Positions 17,762-25,801 of a stretch of 64,000 nucleotides of DNA are shown here, piece by piece. Numbering within the stretch: position 1 is the first letter of the stretch; each line of letters begins with the position of its first letter. Origin of the DNA: Parasphingorhabdus halotolerans (GTDB lineage: Bacteria; Pseudomonadota; Alphaproteobacteria; Sphingomonadales; Sphingomonadaceae); assembly GCF_012516475.1 (NCBI RefSeq), contig NZ_CP051217.1, positions 1,736,001-1,800,000 of the forward strand, read 5' to 3'. Below the pieces are notes generated by a model. That model was given only the letters and a program-made list of their open reading frames with translations, ran no database searches and was not told the origin of the DNA. The position numbers were made by a program, and so were the translations under genes.

Positions 17762-18673
17762 TCAGCGGTCCCGATGGACGGTAAATTCTGCAATAGCGCG
17801 TAATACATCTGCTTCTTCGCCATAGATGCTCAAATGTGATTTGGCTTGATTCACAAGCATCTGGGCCTGCTCCCTGGCGCGCTCCAATCCCATTAAACTG
17901 AGGAAGGTCTGCTTCCCCGCCTGCTGGTCTTTATGCAGCGCTTTGCCGGCCAGTTCTTCATCGCCTTCGACATCCAATATGTCGTCCGCAATCTGGAACG
18001 CAAGGCCGAGATCATGGGCATAACCGCGCAGGCCTTTTCTGCCTTCAATCGCTACATGCCCTAGGATCGCGCCAATTTCCACGCAAGCGGCGATCAAAGC
18101 GCCAGTCTTGAGCTGCTGCAGGCGTGTCACGGTTTGCAAATCGAAGGTTGTTGTCTCAGCCACCAGATCCATCATCTGGCCGCCTGCCATGCCCGAAGGT
18201 CCGGCGGCCCTAGCCAGACAAGCCACCATTTCGGACCGCACAAAAGGATCGCTGTGGGTCTGTTCATCAGCCAGGAGTTCAAACGCAAGGGCATGCAGCG
18301 CATCGCCAGCCAGAACTGCCTGAGATTCGCCAAAAGCAACATGTGTTGTCGGTTTGCCGCGGCGCATGGCATCATCGTCCATGCAGGGCAGATCATCATG
18401 GATCAGCGAATAGACATGCAACGCTTCGACCGCCGTCGCCGCGCGAATGGCGCAATTCTCGTTCACATTAAAAAGCCGTGCCGTCGCCATCACCAGCAAA
18501 GGCCGCAACCGCTTACCGCCGCCAATCGCAGAATGGCGCATCGCTTCAAATAGTTCGGCGCGCGGATCATCGGGCACGCTCAGCAACAGATCAAACTGCT
18601 TGTCGACCGCAGCGGCGACGCGCGCCATTTCGGCCTGCAAATCCAGATTATTATTGGCGCTATTGTCTGCCAA
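17762..18673 (-). CDS. ispA: polyprenyl synthetase (farnesyl diphosphate synthase type)
   Basis: A 303-residue prenyltransferase that condenses isopentenyl and allylic diphosphates. The first aspartate-rich motif D-D-L-P-C-M-D (D93, D94, D99) has the two-residue insertion typical of bacterial farnesyl synthases, and the second is D-D-I-L-D at 230-234. G-K-R-L-R-P near 53-58 binds isopentenyl diphosphate. It follows xseB by five bases, the conserved xseB-ispA pairing; dxs is not in the window. Chain length (C15 or C20) is inferred. Confidence 0.92.
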   Translation of the reverse strand: MADNSANNNLDLQAEMARVAAAVDKQFDLLLSVPDDPRAELFEAMRHSAIGGGKRLRPLLVMATARLFNVNENCAIRAATAVEALHVYSLIHDDLPCMDDDAMRRGKPTTHVAFGESQAVLAGDALHALAFELLADEQTHSDPFVRSEMVACLARAAGPSGMAGGQMMDLVAETTTFDLQTVTRLQQLKTGALIAACVEIGAILGHVAIEGRKGLRGYAHDLGLAFQIADDILDVEGDEELAGKALHKDQQAGKQTFLSLMGLERAREQAQMLVNQAKSHLSIYGEEADVLRAIAEFTVHRDR

Positions 18674-18678
18674 TGCTG

Positions 18679-18927
18679 CTACTCCGCATCAAACGGGGCG
18701 GTCCCAGCGGGCTTGCCCTCGCGGTCCAGAGTGATCTTTTCGATCTTCGCCTGCGCCGCTTCCAGCCGTTTCTGGCAAAGTCCGCGCAACTTTTCACCCT
18801 GCTCGTAAAGCGCAATTGATTGATCGAGCGGCACATCGCCGCTTTCCAGCTTTCGGACAATATCTTCAAGGCGCTTGAGCGCATCTTCAAAGTTCAGGTC
18901 TGACGGGGTTTCAGTGGTTTCGCTCAT
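18679..18927 (-). CDS. xseB: exodeoxyribonuclease VII small subunit
   Basis: An 82-residue subunit that, in several copies, pairs with XseA to degrade single-stranded DNA. The family pattern F-E-D-A-L-K-R-L-E-D-I-V-R-K-L-E-S-G-D-V-P-L-D-Q-S-I-A-L-Y-E-Q-G fills residues 13-45. It is the first gene of an operon with ispA. Upstream lies a 445-base non-coding stretch. Confidence 0.93.
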   Translation of the reverse strand: MSETTETPSDLNFEDALKRLEDIVRKLESGDVPLDQSIALYEQGEKLRGLCQKRLEAAQAKIEKITLDREGKPAGTAPFDAE

Positions 18928-19058
18928 GCCGGTTTCAATGACGCCGGTTTAGGTTTCGGTCAAGTGGAGAGCCAAGGATGGTGTGGTTTTTTTGGTGGTA
19001 GAGAGGTGGGATGGGAGGTGTTTTGTTTGACGTCAGGCAATGTTACTTTGTCTCGGGC

Positions 19059-19341
19059 GGGAGTTTTTATTTTGACCTCAAGCGCCGGGCGGTCGCATCC
19101 GCTCCCTTGGCTATGCTCGCATAAGCTCGGGCGCGCAGTCGCGCTTGCCTCCGTTTCGCGTCGGTATCACTTCAGCTCATTACCAGTTGGAACACCGAGC
19201 GAATGATCGCGAGGCAAGCGCGCCAAAGTCAGATAGCGCGCGTGGGCCGGTCAGGCCGCCCCGTCGGAGCGTGAGCGAAGCGAACTAGCGCGAGACAAAA
19301 CAATACCCGCGCCCGGCGCTTGAGGTTTGAAAAAGACTCCC
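19059..19341. repeat. non-coding inverted-repeat element
   Basis: The gap 18928-19372 contains no credible gene. Within it, ACCTCAAGCGCCGGGCG at 19075-19091 is matched perfectly by its inverse complement at 19310-19326, and similarity extends outward to GGGAGT / ACTCCC at the two ends. An inner pair, GCGCTTGCCTC at 19141 and its complement at 19211, and a further TTTGTCTCG / CGAGACAAA pair at 19047 and 19291 add structure. The whole could fold into a long branched hairpin. It lies between divergent genes, so promoters for xseB or the membrane gene may be inside or next to it. Its class is unknown to me. Confidence 0.65.
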
Positions 19342-19372
19342 CCATAGGAAAACAAAAAGCAGGGAGAGCACA

Positions 19373-20032
19373 ATGTTCATCGGTCATTTCGCGCCCGCAA
19401 TGGTCGCCGCAGCCCATCCCAAGGCACCCGGCCTTGGCACATTATTCGTCGCCGGACAGCTTGTGGATTTTGGCTTTTTCGCCTTCGCCATCGCGGGGAT
19501 TGAGAACTTCCGGATCACCCCGGGCATCACCAAAATGGTGCCGCTCGATCTTTACAATATGCCGTACACCCACAGTTTGCTCGGGAGCACGGTTTGGGCG
19601 CTGGGTTTTGCGCTGCTGATCTGGCTGTTCACAAAAAACCGCGCTGGCGCAATGATCGGCGGGGCGGTGGTGGTGTCGCACTGGTTTCTTGACCTCCTGG
19701 TCCATGCACCTGATCTTACGCTGGCTGGATCACCGCCAAAACTGGGATTCGGACTATGGAATTATCCCCTCATCGAAATGCCGCTGGAAATCCTCATCAC
19801 CTTTGGCGCGCTGGCGTTTTATATCATGAAAACCCGCGCCATTTCGGAGAAATCCAAATATGCGATTGCCCTCTTGGCCGTGTTGCTGACGCTGTTTCAG
19901 GCGATTAACTGGTTTGGACCGCCACCGGAAGCTGCGAATATGGAAATGAAAGTCACCGCGCTGGTTTCCTTTGCAGCCGCTGCGCTGGCAGCATGGTGGC
20001 TAGGGAAAACGAGAACGCTCAAAGGGGCCTGA
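19373..20032 (+). CDS. multi-pass membrane protein, YbcI/DUF457-like
   Basis: A 219-residue inner-membrane protein with about five or six hydrophobic segments. Conserved-looking polar residues, H-F-A-P-A near the start, Y-T-H-S-L-L near 65 and S-H-W-F-L-D-L-L-V-H-A-P-D near 105-117, resemble the histidine/aspartate pattern of membrane-bound metal-dependent hydrolases of the YdjM/YbcI group. The similarity is weak and function is unknown. It forms an operon with the DUF2177 gene three bases downstream. AGGGAGAGCACA precedes ATG 19373 with good spacing. Confidence 0.7.
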   Translation: MFIGHFAPAMVAAAHPKAPGLGTLFVAGQLVDFGFFAFAIAGIENFRITPGITKMVPLDLYNMPYTHSLLGSTVWALGFALLIWLFTKNRAGAMIGGAVVVSHWFLDLLVHAPDLTLAGSPPKLGFGLWNYPLIEMPLEILITFGALAFYIMKTRAISEKSKYAIALLAVLLTLFQAINWFGPPPEAANMEMKVTALVSFAAAALAAWWLGKTRTLKGA

Positions 20033-20035
20033 AGC

Positions 20036-20440
20036 ATGGCACAATATCTAATCGCTTATATCATCGCAGCCGTAATTTTCGGCATATTGGATGCCATCTG
20101 GCTGAGCAACGCGGCGGAAAAACTCTATCGCCCGATCATCGGTGACCTAATGGCAGATCAATTTCGTCTGGCTCCGGCACTGGTTTTTTACGCGCTTTAT
20201 CTCGCTGGCATCATGTGGTTTGCGTTGCGACCGGCGTTGCAGGACGGGCAGTGGACGACCGCACTGCTCAATGGTGCATTACTGGGCTTTTTCTGCTACG
20301 CGACCTATGATTTGACCAATCAGGCGGTGATGAAAGTTTGGACCACCAAGCTGTCTGTGATTGATATTATCTGGGGTACTTTTGCGACTGGCACGACGGC
20401 TGCACTGACTGCGTTTCTGGTGCTGCGGTTTGTTAGATAG
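20036..20440 (+). CDS. DUF2177 family membrane protein
   Basis: A 134-residue protein with four transmembrane segments. The family pattern is clear: an opening helix ending in D-A-I-W-L, then Y-R-P-I-I-G-D-L-M near 33, the G-F-F-C-Y-A-T-Y-D-L-T-N-Q-A near 85-98 and the I-D-I-I-W-G-T segment near 110. The biochemical role is unknown. Its start is three bases after the preceding stop, so it is translated from the same message. Confidence 0.85.
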   Translation: MAQYLIAYIIAAVIFGILDAIWLSNAAEKLYRPIIGDLMADQFRLAPALVFYALYLAGIMWFALRPALQDGQWTTALLNGALLGFFCYATYDLTNQAVMKVWTTKLSVIDIIWGTFATGTTAALTAFLVLRFVR

Positions 20441-20454
20441 CATTTGACAGCAAT

Positions 20455-20522
20455 GTGCTCCGCACGCCATGCGGCAATGAGTGCTTAGGCCAAAAACCAG
20501 CTCTGCATCAGGTGCGGAGCAC
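20455..20522. terminator. long-loop inverted repeat between convergent genes
   Basis: GTGCTCCGCAC at 20455-20465 and its exact complement at 20512-20522 face each other across a 46-base loop, in the gap between the convergent DUF2177 and thioredoxin-fold genes. It could end transcription from both sides, but there is no clear T-run, so the terminator role is inferred. Confidence 0.45.
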
Positions 20523-20529
20523 GAAACTT

Positions 20530-21129
20530 TTACCCCGCCAACTGCGCCTCAATCTGATCTAACCGCTCTTTGCCAAAATACATCTCGCCTTCCACAAAAA
20601 ATGTCGGGATGCCAAAAGCGCCGCGCTCGACGGCTTTTTCGGTATTGTCGATCAGTTCCTGTTTGATCGCCGCGTCCTGTGTTTGCGCGAACAAAGCCTG
20701 CGCATCGAAGCCGCCATCTTGCAGGATTTTCCCAACAGCTTCCGCATCGCTTGCATCAAGTTGCTGCTCCCAGATCGCGGGCAGCAACGCATCAATGAAA
20801 TCCGAACGCTTGTCTGCGCCCACCGCTATCAGCATCCGTTGGAGTGTGATCGTGTTGAACGGAAAATGCGGGTTCATCTGGAATTTCGTCAAACCGTGTT
20901 TCGTGATGAAGCGCGTCATCTCCAGCATGGCATATTCATTCTTGCCCTTCACTTCGGCGTCGCGGATGAAGGGTGGCGCATTGCCCGTCAGCTTGTGCAT
21001 CCCGCCGAGAAAGGCTGGGATGATTTCAATATTCGCGTCATGTTTTTCCGCCAGCGCCTTGAGCGGGTACCATGCTAGGTACGCATTGGGACTGACGAAA
21101 TCGTAGATTAGTTCGATGGTCTTGGTCAT
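20530..21129 (-). CDS. 2-hydroxychromene-2-carboxylate isomerase / DsbA-fold protein
   Basis: A 199-residue cytoplasmic protein of the DsbA-like thioredoxin fold, kappa-GST/HCCA isomerase group. It opens I-E-L-I-Y-D-F-V-S-P-N-A-Y-L-A-W, where the serine replaces the redox cysteine and would activate glutathione. Further marks are N-P-H-F-P-F-N-T near 87 and the cis-proline motif G-I-P-T-F-F-V near 170. The frame is open to 21159, overlapping the SDR stop, but ATG 21129 with GGTGAG upstream gives the normal start. The substrate is unknown; the adjacent SDR may act in the same route. Confidence 0.85.
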   Translation of the reverse strand: MTKTIELIYDFVSPNAYLAWYPLKALAEKHDANIEIIPAFLGGMHKLTGNAPPFIRDAEVKGKNEYAMLEMTRFITKHGLTKFQMNPHFPFNTITLQRMLIAVGADKRSDFIDALLPAIWEQQLDASDAEAVGKILQDGGFDAQALFAQTQDAAIKQELIDNTEKAVERGAFGIPTFFVEGEMYFGKERLDQIEAQLAG

Positions 21130-21152
21130 TTTTCTATTCTCACCATTTCTCG

Positions 21153-21875
21153 TTACCATTTTTCATTCCAGGGCCGGATATCCAATTCAAACGTCCAGCT
21201 GTTGCGCGGCTGCTCGTGCAACCAGACATAATTCTGCGCCAGATCATCGGGGTTCACGACCCCGTCATTGGCCTTGCGCGCTTCATAATCAGGTAGCATC
21301 CCCTTGATCCACTCAGTATCGACAGCCGCGTCAATCACCACATGAGCGACATGAACATTTTGCGGCCCCATCTCGCGCGCCAGCGATTGCACCATATTGC
21401 GCAAGGCACCTTTCGCGCTCGCAAAGGCACCAAAACCCGCCGCGCCGCGCATACTGGCGGTTGCGCCGGTGAAGATGATCGATCCCTGCCCGCGTTCGCT
21501 CATAAGGCGCGCCGCCGCCTGTCCGGTGAGGAAACCCGCCAGTGTCGCCATTTCCCATATTTTGGTGAACTTGCGCGTGTCGGTATCGAGCATCGTCATC
21601 GGCACATTCGCCCCGACATTGAATACCACGCTATCCAGTGGGCCGATGTCATTTTCAATTTTTGCAAAAAGCTCCGTGACTTGTTCTTCGTTGCGCGCAT
21701 CACAGGAAAAGCCATGTGCCTTGCCGCCGGTTCTGACAATCTCATCAACCACTGGCTGCAGCTTCTCGCCATTGCGCCGCGCACCCACGACGGTGTAGCC
21801 GACACCAGCAAAGGCGCGCATGATCGCACTGCCAATCGCATCGCCGGCACCCATGACCAAGACTGTTTTTTCCAT
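21153..21875 (-). CDS. SDR family oxidoreductase with Phe at the catalytic Tyr position
   Basis: A 240-residue Rossmann-fold protein. The cofactor loop is G-A-G-D-A-I-G near 9-15, the N-V-G-A-N segment near 88 replaces N-A-G, and the catalytic serine is in F-T-G-A-T-A-S near 140. Where active SDRs have Y-x-x-x-K, this protein reads F-A-S-A-K, so the tyrosine is missing while the lysine is kept. I recall the same change in other members of this subfamily, so it is probably ancestral rather than damage. Catalysis as a normal dehydrogenase is doubtful. It ends directly before the isomerase-like gene. Confidence 0.85.
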   Translation of the reverse strand: MEKTVLVMGAGDAIGSAIMRAFAGVGYTVVGARRNGEKLQPVVDEIVRTGGKAHGFSCDARNEEQVTELFAKIENDIGPLDSVVFNVGANVPMTMLDTDTRKFTKIWEMATLAGFLTGQAAARLMSERGQGSIIFTGATASMRGAAGFGAFASAKGALRNMVQSLAREMGPQNVHVAHVVIDAAVDTEWIKGMLPDYEARKANDGVVNPDDLAQNYVWLHEQPRNSWTFELDIRPWNEKW

Positions 21876-21984
21876 GCGGCGCGCCTTCCATCAACCAGTT
21901 GCATTACGAAACCATGTTTGCCCGGTGATGGCAATGCAAGAATTCCCTCTAGGCGAATTTGACGCGCCTCGCTAAAGGATCATC

Positions 21985-24192
21985 ATGACAACAGACACGC
22001 TGATAAACGAGCCCCAAATCTCACCCGAAACCGTCAAAGAGCACGGCCTGAACGAGGAGGAATATCAGCGCATATTAAACGCGCTGGGACGCGAACCGAA
22101 TATTACCGAACTGGGGATTTTCTCGGTCATGTGGTCGGAACATTGTTCTTATAAATCATCTCGTCTGCATCTGAAGAAACTCCCCACAACCGGCCCGCAG
22201 GTTATTTGCGGCCCCGGCGAGAATGCGGGTGTAATTGACATTGGAGACAACCAAGCAGCGATCTTCAAGATGGAGTCGCACAACCATCCGTCTTACATCG
22301 AACCCTATCAGGGTGCAGCAACTGGCGTTGGCGGTATTCTCCGCGATGTGTTTACAATGGGTGCAAGGCCTGTTGCTAACTTGAACGCACTGCGTTTTGG
22401 TCGGCCTGACCATCCCAAGATGAAGCATCTGGTTAAAGGCGTGGTCGCTGGCATTGGCGGCTATGGTAACTGCGTTGGCGTGCCGACAGTAGGCGGCGAG
22501 ACCAATTTTGATCCCGCTTATGACGGCAATATCATCGTCAACGCGATGACGGTCGGCGTGGCCGATGCGGACAAGATTTTCTATTCGGCGGCCAGCGGCG
22601 TTGGGAATCCCATTGTCTATGTCGGCTCGAAAACGGGCCGCGATGGTATCCACGGTGCGACCATGGCGAGCGCCGAATTTGATGATGATAGCGACGAGAA
22701 GCGCCCCACGGTCCAAGTCGGTGATCCGTTTACCGAAAAGCTGCTGATCGAGGCTTGCCTGGAGTTGATGGCAAGCGATGCGATTGTCGCCATTCAGGAT
22801 ATGGGCGCGGCAGGACTGACCAGCTCTTCGGTCGAAATGGCGACCAATGGCGAGGTTGGCATCATCCTCGACATGGACAAAGTGCCATGCCGCGAGACTG
22901 AAATGACGGCTTACGAGATGATGCTCAGCGAGTCGCAGGAACGCATGCTGATGGTATTGAAACCCGGCCGTGAGGAAATGGCTGAGGCGATTTTCACCAA
23001 GTGGGAACTGGACTTCGCGGTGATTGGCGAAGTGACCGATACCCGGAGGATGGTCCTTACCCACAAGGGCGAGACGGTCTGCGATATTCCGCTGGGGCCA
23101 TTGGCCGATGATGCGCCGCTCTATGACCGGCCCTATATGAGCCGCGAGGAATATGCCGCGCATATTAATGTGCAACCGCTGGGTGATATTCCCGAAAGCA
23201 ACGATATCGGCGCGGACTTGCTCAAGATGATGGCCACTCCCGCCCTCGCCTCACGCCGCTGGATCTGGGAGCAATATGACAGCCAGGTTGGTGCGGATAC
23301 CGCCCAACGCTCCGGCGGCGATGCCGCAGTTGTGCGGGTTCATGGCACCAACAAGGGCCTTGCGATCACCACCGACTGCACGCCGCGTTATTGCAAGGCC
23401 GATCCCTATGAAGGCGGTAAGCAGGCAATCGCCGAAGCCTATCGCAACCTCTGCGCGGTCGGCGCGAAACCACTGGCGACCACCGATTGCATGAATTTCG
23501 GTAACCCCGAAAAACCGCATATCATGGCGCAATTCGTGCACAGCATTGAGGGCATGGCCGAAGCCTGTAAGGCGCTGGATATGCCCATCGTGTCGGGCAA
23601 TGTCAGCCTGTATAACGAAACCACCGGCGCGGACGGCGTGAGCCATGCGATTTTACCGACACCAGCGATTGGTGCGGTGGGCTTGATTGACGATCTCGAC
23701 AAGATGATGACGATTGGGTTTAAGAATGAGGGGGATTATGTCGCCACTATTGGATGGCACCATGAGGAACTAGGCCAGTCGCTGTGGATGCGTGAAATTC
23801 ACGGCGTACAGGATGGCGCGCCACCATTGGTTGATCTGAAAGACGAAAGCTTGACCGGCACAGTCGTCAGGAAATTAATCGCCGAAGGCAAAGTGACGGC
23901 AGTTCACGATATTGGCGATGGCGGCCTTGCGGTTGCTCTCGCCGAAATGGCGCTCGCTGGGAACAAGGGCGCAGACATTCAAAAAATGACCAGCGCATTT
24001 GCGTTTAGCGAAGCGCAGGGGCGTTATGTTGTGACTTATCGCAACGAACGCGATCTGGATCCCGAACAAGTGCCGTTTACCAATATAGGCCGGGTCAAAG
24101 GCGATGCGTTGGTTTTGAATGAGAAGCCGATTGCACTTGCCGACCTCCGCGAAGCGCATGAAAGCTTCTTCCGTGACTGGATGGAAGACTAA
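21985..24192 (+). CDS. purL: phosphoribosylformylglycinamidine synthase subunit PurL
   Basis: A 735-residue small-type PurL, the ATP-dependent synthetase subunit that works with PurQ and PurS in purine synthesis. Typical stretches are S-E-H-C-S-Y-K-S-S near 50, K-M-E-S-H-N-H-P-S near 90, the G-G-I-L-R-D motif, and the repeated second half beginning near 430. Length matches the alphaproteobacterial subunit. purQ and purS are not in the window. The gene stands alone and is followed by a REP-like repeat. Confidence 0.96.
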   Translation: MTTDTLINEPQISPETVKEHGLNEEEYQRILNALGREPNITELGIFSVMWSEHCSYKSSRLHLKKLPTTGPQVICGPGENAGVIDIGDNQAAIFKMESHNHPSYIEPYQGAATGVGGILRDVFTMGARPVANLNALRFGRPDHPKMKHLVKGVVAGIGGYGNCVGVPTVGGETNFDPAYDGNIIVNAMTVGVADADKIFYSAASGVGNPIVYVGSKTGRDGIHGATMASAEFDDDSDEKRPTVQVGDPFTEKLLIEACLELMASDAIVAIQDMGAAGLTSSSVEMATNGEVGIILDMDKVPCRETEMTAYEMMLSESQERMLMVLKPGREEMAEAIFTKWELDFAVIGEVTDTRRMVLTHKGETVCDIPLGPLADDAPLYDRPYMSREEYAAHINVQPLGDIPESNDIGADLLKMMATPALASRRWIWEQYDSQVGADTAQRSGGDAAVVRVHGTNKGLAITTDCTPRYCKADPYEGGKQAIAEAYRNLCAVGAKPLATTDCMNFGNPEKPHIMAQFVHSIEGMAEACKALDMPIVSGNVSLYNETTGADGVSHAILPTPAIGAVGLIDDLDKMMTIGFKNEGDYVATIGWHHEELGQSLWMREIHGVQDGAPPLVDLKDESLTGTVVRKLIAEGKVTAVHDIGDGGLAVALAEMALAGNKGADIQKMTSAFAFSEAQGRYVVTYRNERDLDPEQVPFTNIGRVKGDALVLNEKPIALADLREAHESFFRDWMED

Positions 24193-24210
24193 GAGTCTAA
24201 CATGGCCTAT

Positions 24211-24292
24211 CGTCATGCTGAACTTGTTTCAGCATCTCATGAGGAAAATTGCGTTCGGTCGACGGAGATCCTGAAACAAGTTCAGGATGACG
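24211..24292. repeat. REP-like inverted repeat, tttcag family
   Basis: Two 28-base arms are inverse complements with two mismatches. Each arm is also its own hairpin: ATGCTGAA pairs TTCAGCAT on the left, ATCCTGAA pairs TTCAGGAT on the right, each over a five-base loop. It lies between purL and the DUF3052 gene, and its bases would be translated if the DUF3052 frame were extended upstream. Confidence 0.9.
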
Positions 24293-24312
24293 ATAAATGG
24301 GGGAATGGTAAG

Positions 24313-24750
24313 ATGCCAACAGGATATTCCGGAACCCCGCTCGCCAAAAAACTTTCGTTGAAAGACGGGATGCGGGTCTGGTTTTCTGACATGCCGGATA
24401 GCGTTCGCGCTGAAATTGAGGACTTTGGCCTGACATTGATAGAACAACCCGCGCCGTCCAAAGGCCTGAATGCCGCCCATATCTTTACCACCGAACGCTC
24501 CGCGATGGAACAGCATCTCACCGCCTTGCGCACGCTGATAGACTCCGCAGGTCAGGTCTGGGTTAGCTGGCCAAAAAGGGCGTCGAAGGTTCCCACCGAT
24601 ATCACCGAAGACACCATCCGCGAAGTTGCCCTGCCGATGGGTTTTGTAGATATCAAGGTGTGCGCAGTTGATGGCGTCTGGTCGGGGCTGAAGCTGGTTA
24701 TCCGCAAGAAATTGCGGTATTCGCCCATGTCCCCTCACCGTTCATCCTGA
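24313..24750 (+). CDS. DUF3052 family protein
   Basis: A 145-residue cytoplasmic protein of unknown function. The DUF3052 pattern is plain: the start T-G-Y-S-G-T-P-L-A-K-K-L, then H-I-F-T-T-E-R near 57, W-V-S-W-P-K-R-A-S-K-V-P-T-D near 87-100 and D-I-K-V-C-A-V-D-G-V-W-S-G-L-K-L near 115-130. The frame runs up to 24202 through a repeat, so I took ATG 24313. Its last codons and stop lie inside the next REP-like repeat, which begins at 24740, so the C-terminal tail R-S-S comes from repeat sequence. Confidence 0.87.
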   Translation: MPTGYSGTPLAKKLSLKDGMRVWFSDMPDSVRAEIEDFGLTLIEQPAPSKGLNAAHIFTTERSAMEQHLTALRTLIDSAGQVWVSWPKRASKVPTDITEDTIREVALPMGFVDIKVCAVDGVWSGLKLVIRKKLRYSPMSPHRSS

Positions 24751-24821
24751 GCTTGTTTCAGTATTTCATATGGAGAAAGTACGATTGCCAAAGGAGAGCC
24801 TGAAACAAGTTCAGCATGACA
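24740..24821. repeat. REP-like inverted repeat, tttcag family, overlapping a stop codon
   Basis: The left arm contains CATCCTGAGCTTGTTTCAGT and the right arm contains CCTGAAACAAGTTCAGCATG. The left arm begins before the DUF3052 stop and supplies that stop codon. The right end lies about 20 bases from the convergent Coq4-like gene. Confidence 0.85.
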
Positions 24822-24840
24822 GTCTTTTTAACGACTCTAT

Positions 24841-25647
24841 TTAAGACGCCTGCGCCAGCATATCATAAGGATCAATGCCGTCGGCGCGATATTGCTCGTG
24901 GGCTTGCCGATAAAATTTCGGCGGCGTCATGTTCAGCTTCTTGCGCAGCTCATCCAACGGCTGGGCCAGCAATTCTGTGATATTCTCTTCGCTGATCCGC
25001 GGACAGGCCTTGCCCATTTTTTGCGCCTCGCGAATAGCCTTGAACACCGGCGCGTCGCTTTTCACCTGCTTCTTCATGTTGAGGCCACCGGCATAAGCGA
25101 TGAAGATATTGGCAATCGCCGGGTTCTGGCCAAAGGTGAATGCCAGCACACATTGTTCACCCAGTGCATCGCGGCCATAGCCGGTGAGAATATGGAGCAG
25201 ATCATGGGTGTCACGCTGGCGATGGCCATACCATTCTATCAGATCGCCATATTGCTTGGGCGCAAATCGGTCGAATTCTTCCACCAGGCCGGCGGCGCTG
25301 AGGCCTTCTTTCTCCATGAAGTCACAATAGGCATGCGCCAGGCTACCCGCAGGCAGTTTCCGCAATCGCTCATGATCGTCGAGCAAGTTCGGCAGATGCG
25401 GTTCGCTGACCCGTAGTCCTTTACCCTTATCGCTATAGACAAAAGCTTCAGCATCCGTGCGAAAACCGGGACGCGGCAGGCTTTCAAAAATATGGAAAAC
25501 CTGAGCGGTATCTTCCTTGTCCTTGATCAACTCGCGAAAGTGATGCAGCGCCTTGAGCGGACGAAAACGCGCTTCCGGGCGATCAGGGTGAATAAAGGCG
25601 GGTTCTGTTCCGCCAGCAAAATCATGATTCATTTCCATGGTTCGCAT
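24841..25647 (-). CDS. Coq4-like ubiquinone biosynthesis family protein
   Basis: About 268 residues of the Coq4 family. The zinc-site signature H-D-x-x-H-x11-E is exact in H-D-L-L-H-I-L-T-G-Y-G-R-D-A-L-G-E (H148, H152, E164 from the chosen start). Coq4 is a ubiquinone-synthesis factor, recently assigned to C1 decarboxylation/hydroxylation in eukaryotes; the bacterial role is inferred. The frame is open to 25686, but a perfect palindrome at 25659-25672 would then be coding, so ATG 25647 or a slightly later ATG is more likely. It is divergent from the nitroreductase. Confidence 0.85.
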   Translation of the reverse strand: MRTMEMNHDFAGGTEPAFIHPDRPEARFRPLKALHHFRELIKDKEDTAQVFHIFESLPRPGFRTDAEAFVYSDKGKGLRVSEPHLPNLLDDHERLRKLPAGSLAHAYCDFMEKEGLSAAGLVEEFDRFAPKQYGDLIEWYGHRQRDTHDLLHILTGYGRDALGEQCVLAFTFGQNPAIANIFIAYAGGLNMKKQVKSDAPVFKAIREAQKMGKACPRISEENITELLAQPLDELRKKLNMTPPKFYRQAHEQYRADGIDPYDMLAQAS

Positions 25648-25658
25648 TTGGCCACTAC

Positions 25659-25672
25659 TGACATTAATGTCA
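25659..25672. promoter_or_regulatory. 14-bp perfect palindrome between divergent Coq4-like and nitroreductase genes
   Basis: TGACATTAATGTCA is a perfect palindrome centred 19 bases upstream of the Coq4-like start. Half-sites of the TGACA type with close spacing are common for TetR-family repressors. No regulator gene lies next to it. Confidence 0.5.
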
Positions 25673-25801
25673 ATACAGAAAATCATCCTTTCCTATATGG
25701 CTGCGGTTGCTTACAAAGCCCGTCATTCGACAATTGGCGGAAATTCGGCGTTCCTTGCAGTCAATTTGGTCAACTTTGAAAAGAGAATTGCGACGCATCC
25801 G

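Noticed and set aside
22156..23175. 339-codon open frame opposite purL
   Set aside because: Complement of a well-supported essential gene; amino-acid make-up is that of a reversed coding strand.
24202..24312. Extended DUF3052 N-terminus
   Set aside because: These codons are the translation of a REP-like repeat; the family start is at 24313.
25637..25801. Extended nitroreductase N-terminus
   Set aside because: It would run through the divergent promoter and palindrome and has no family match.
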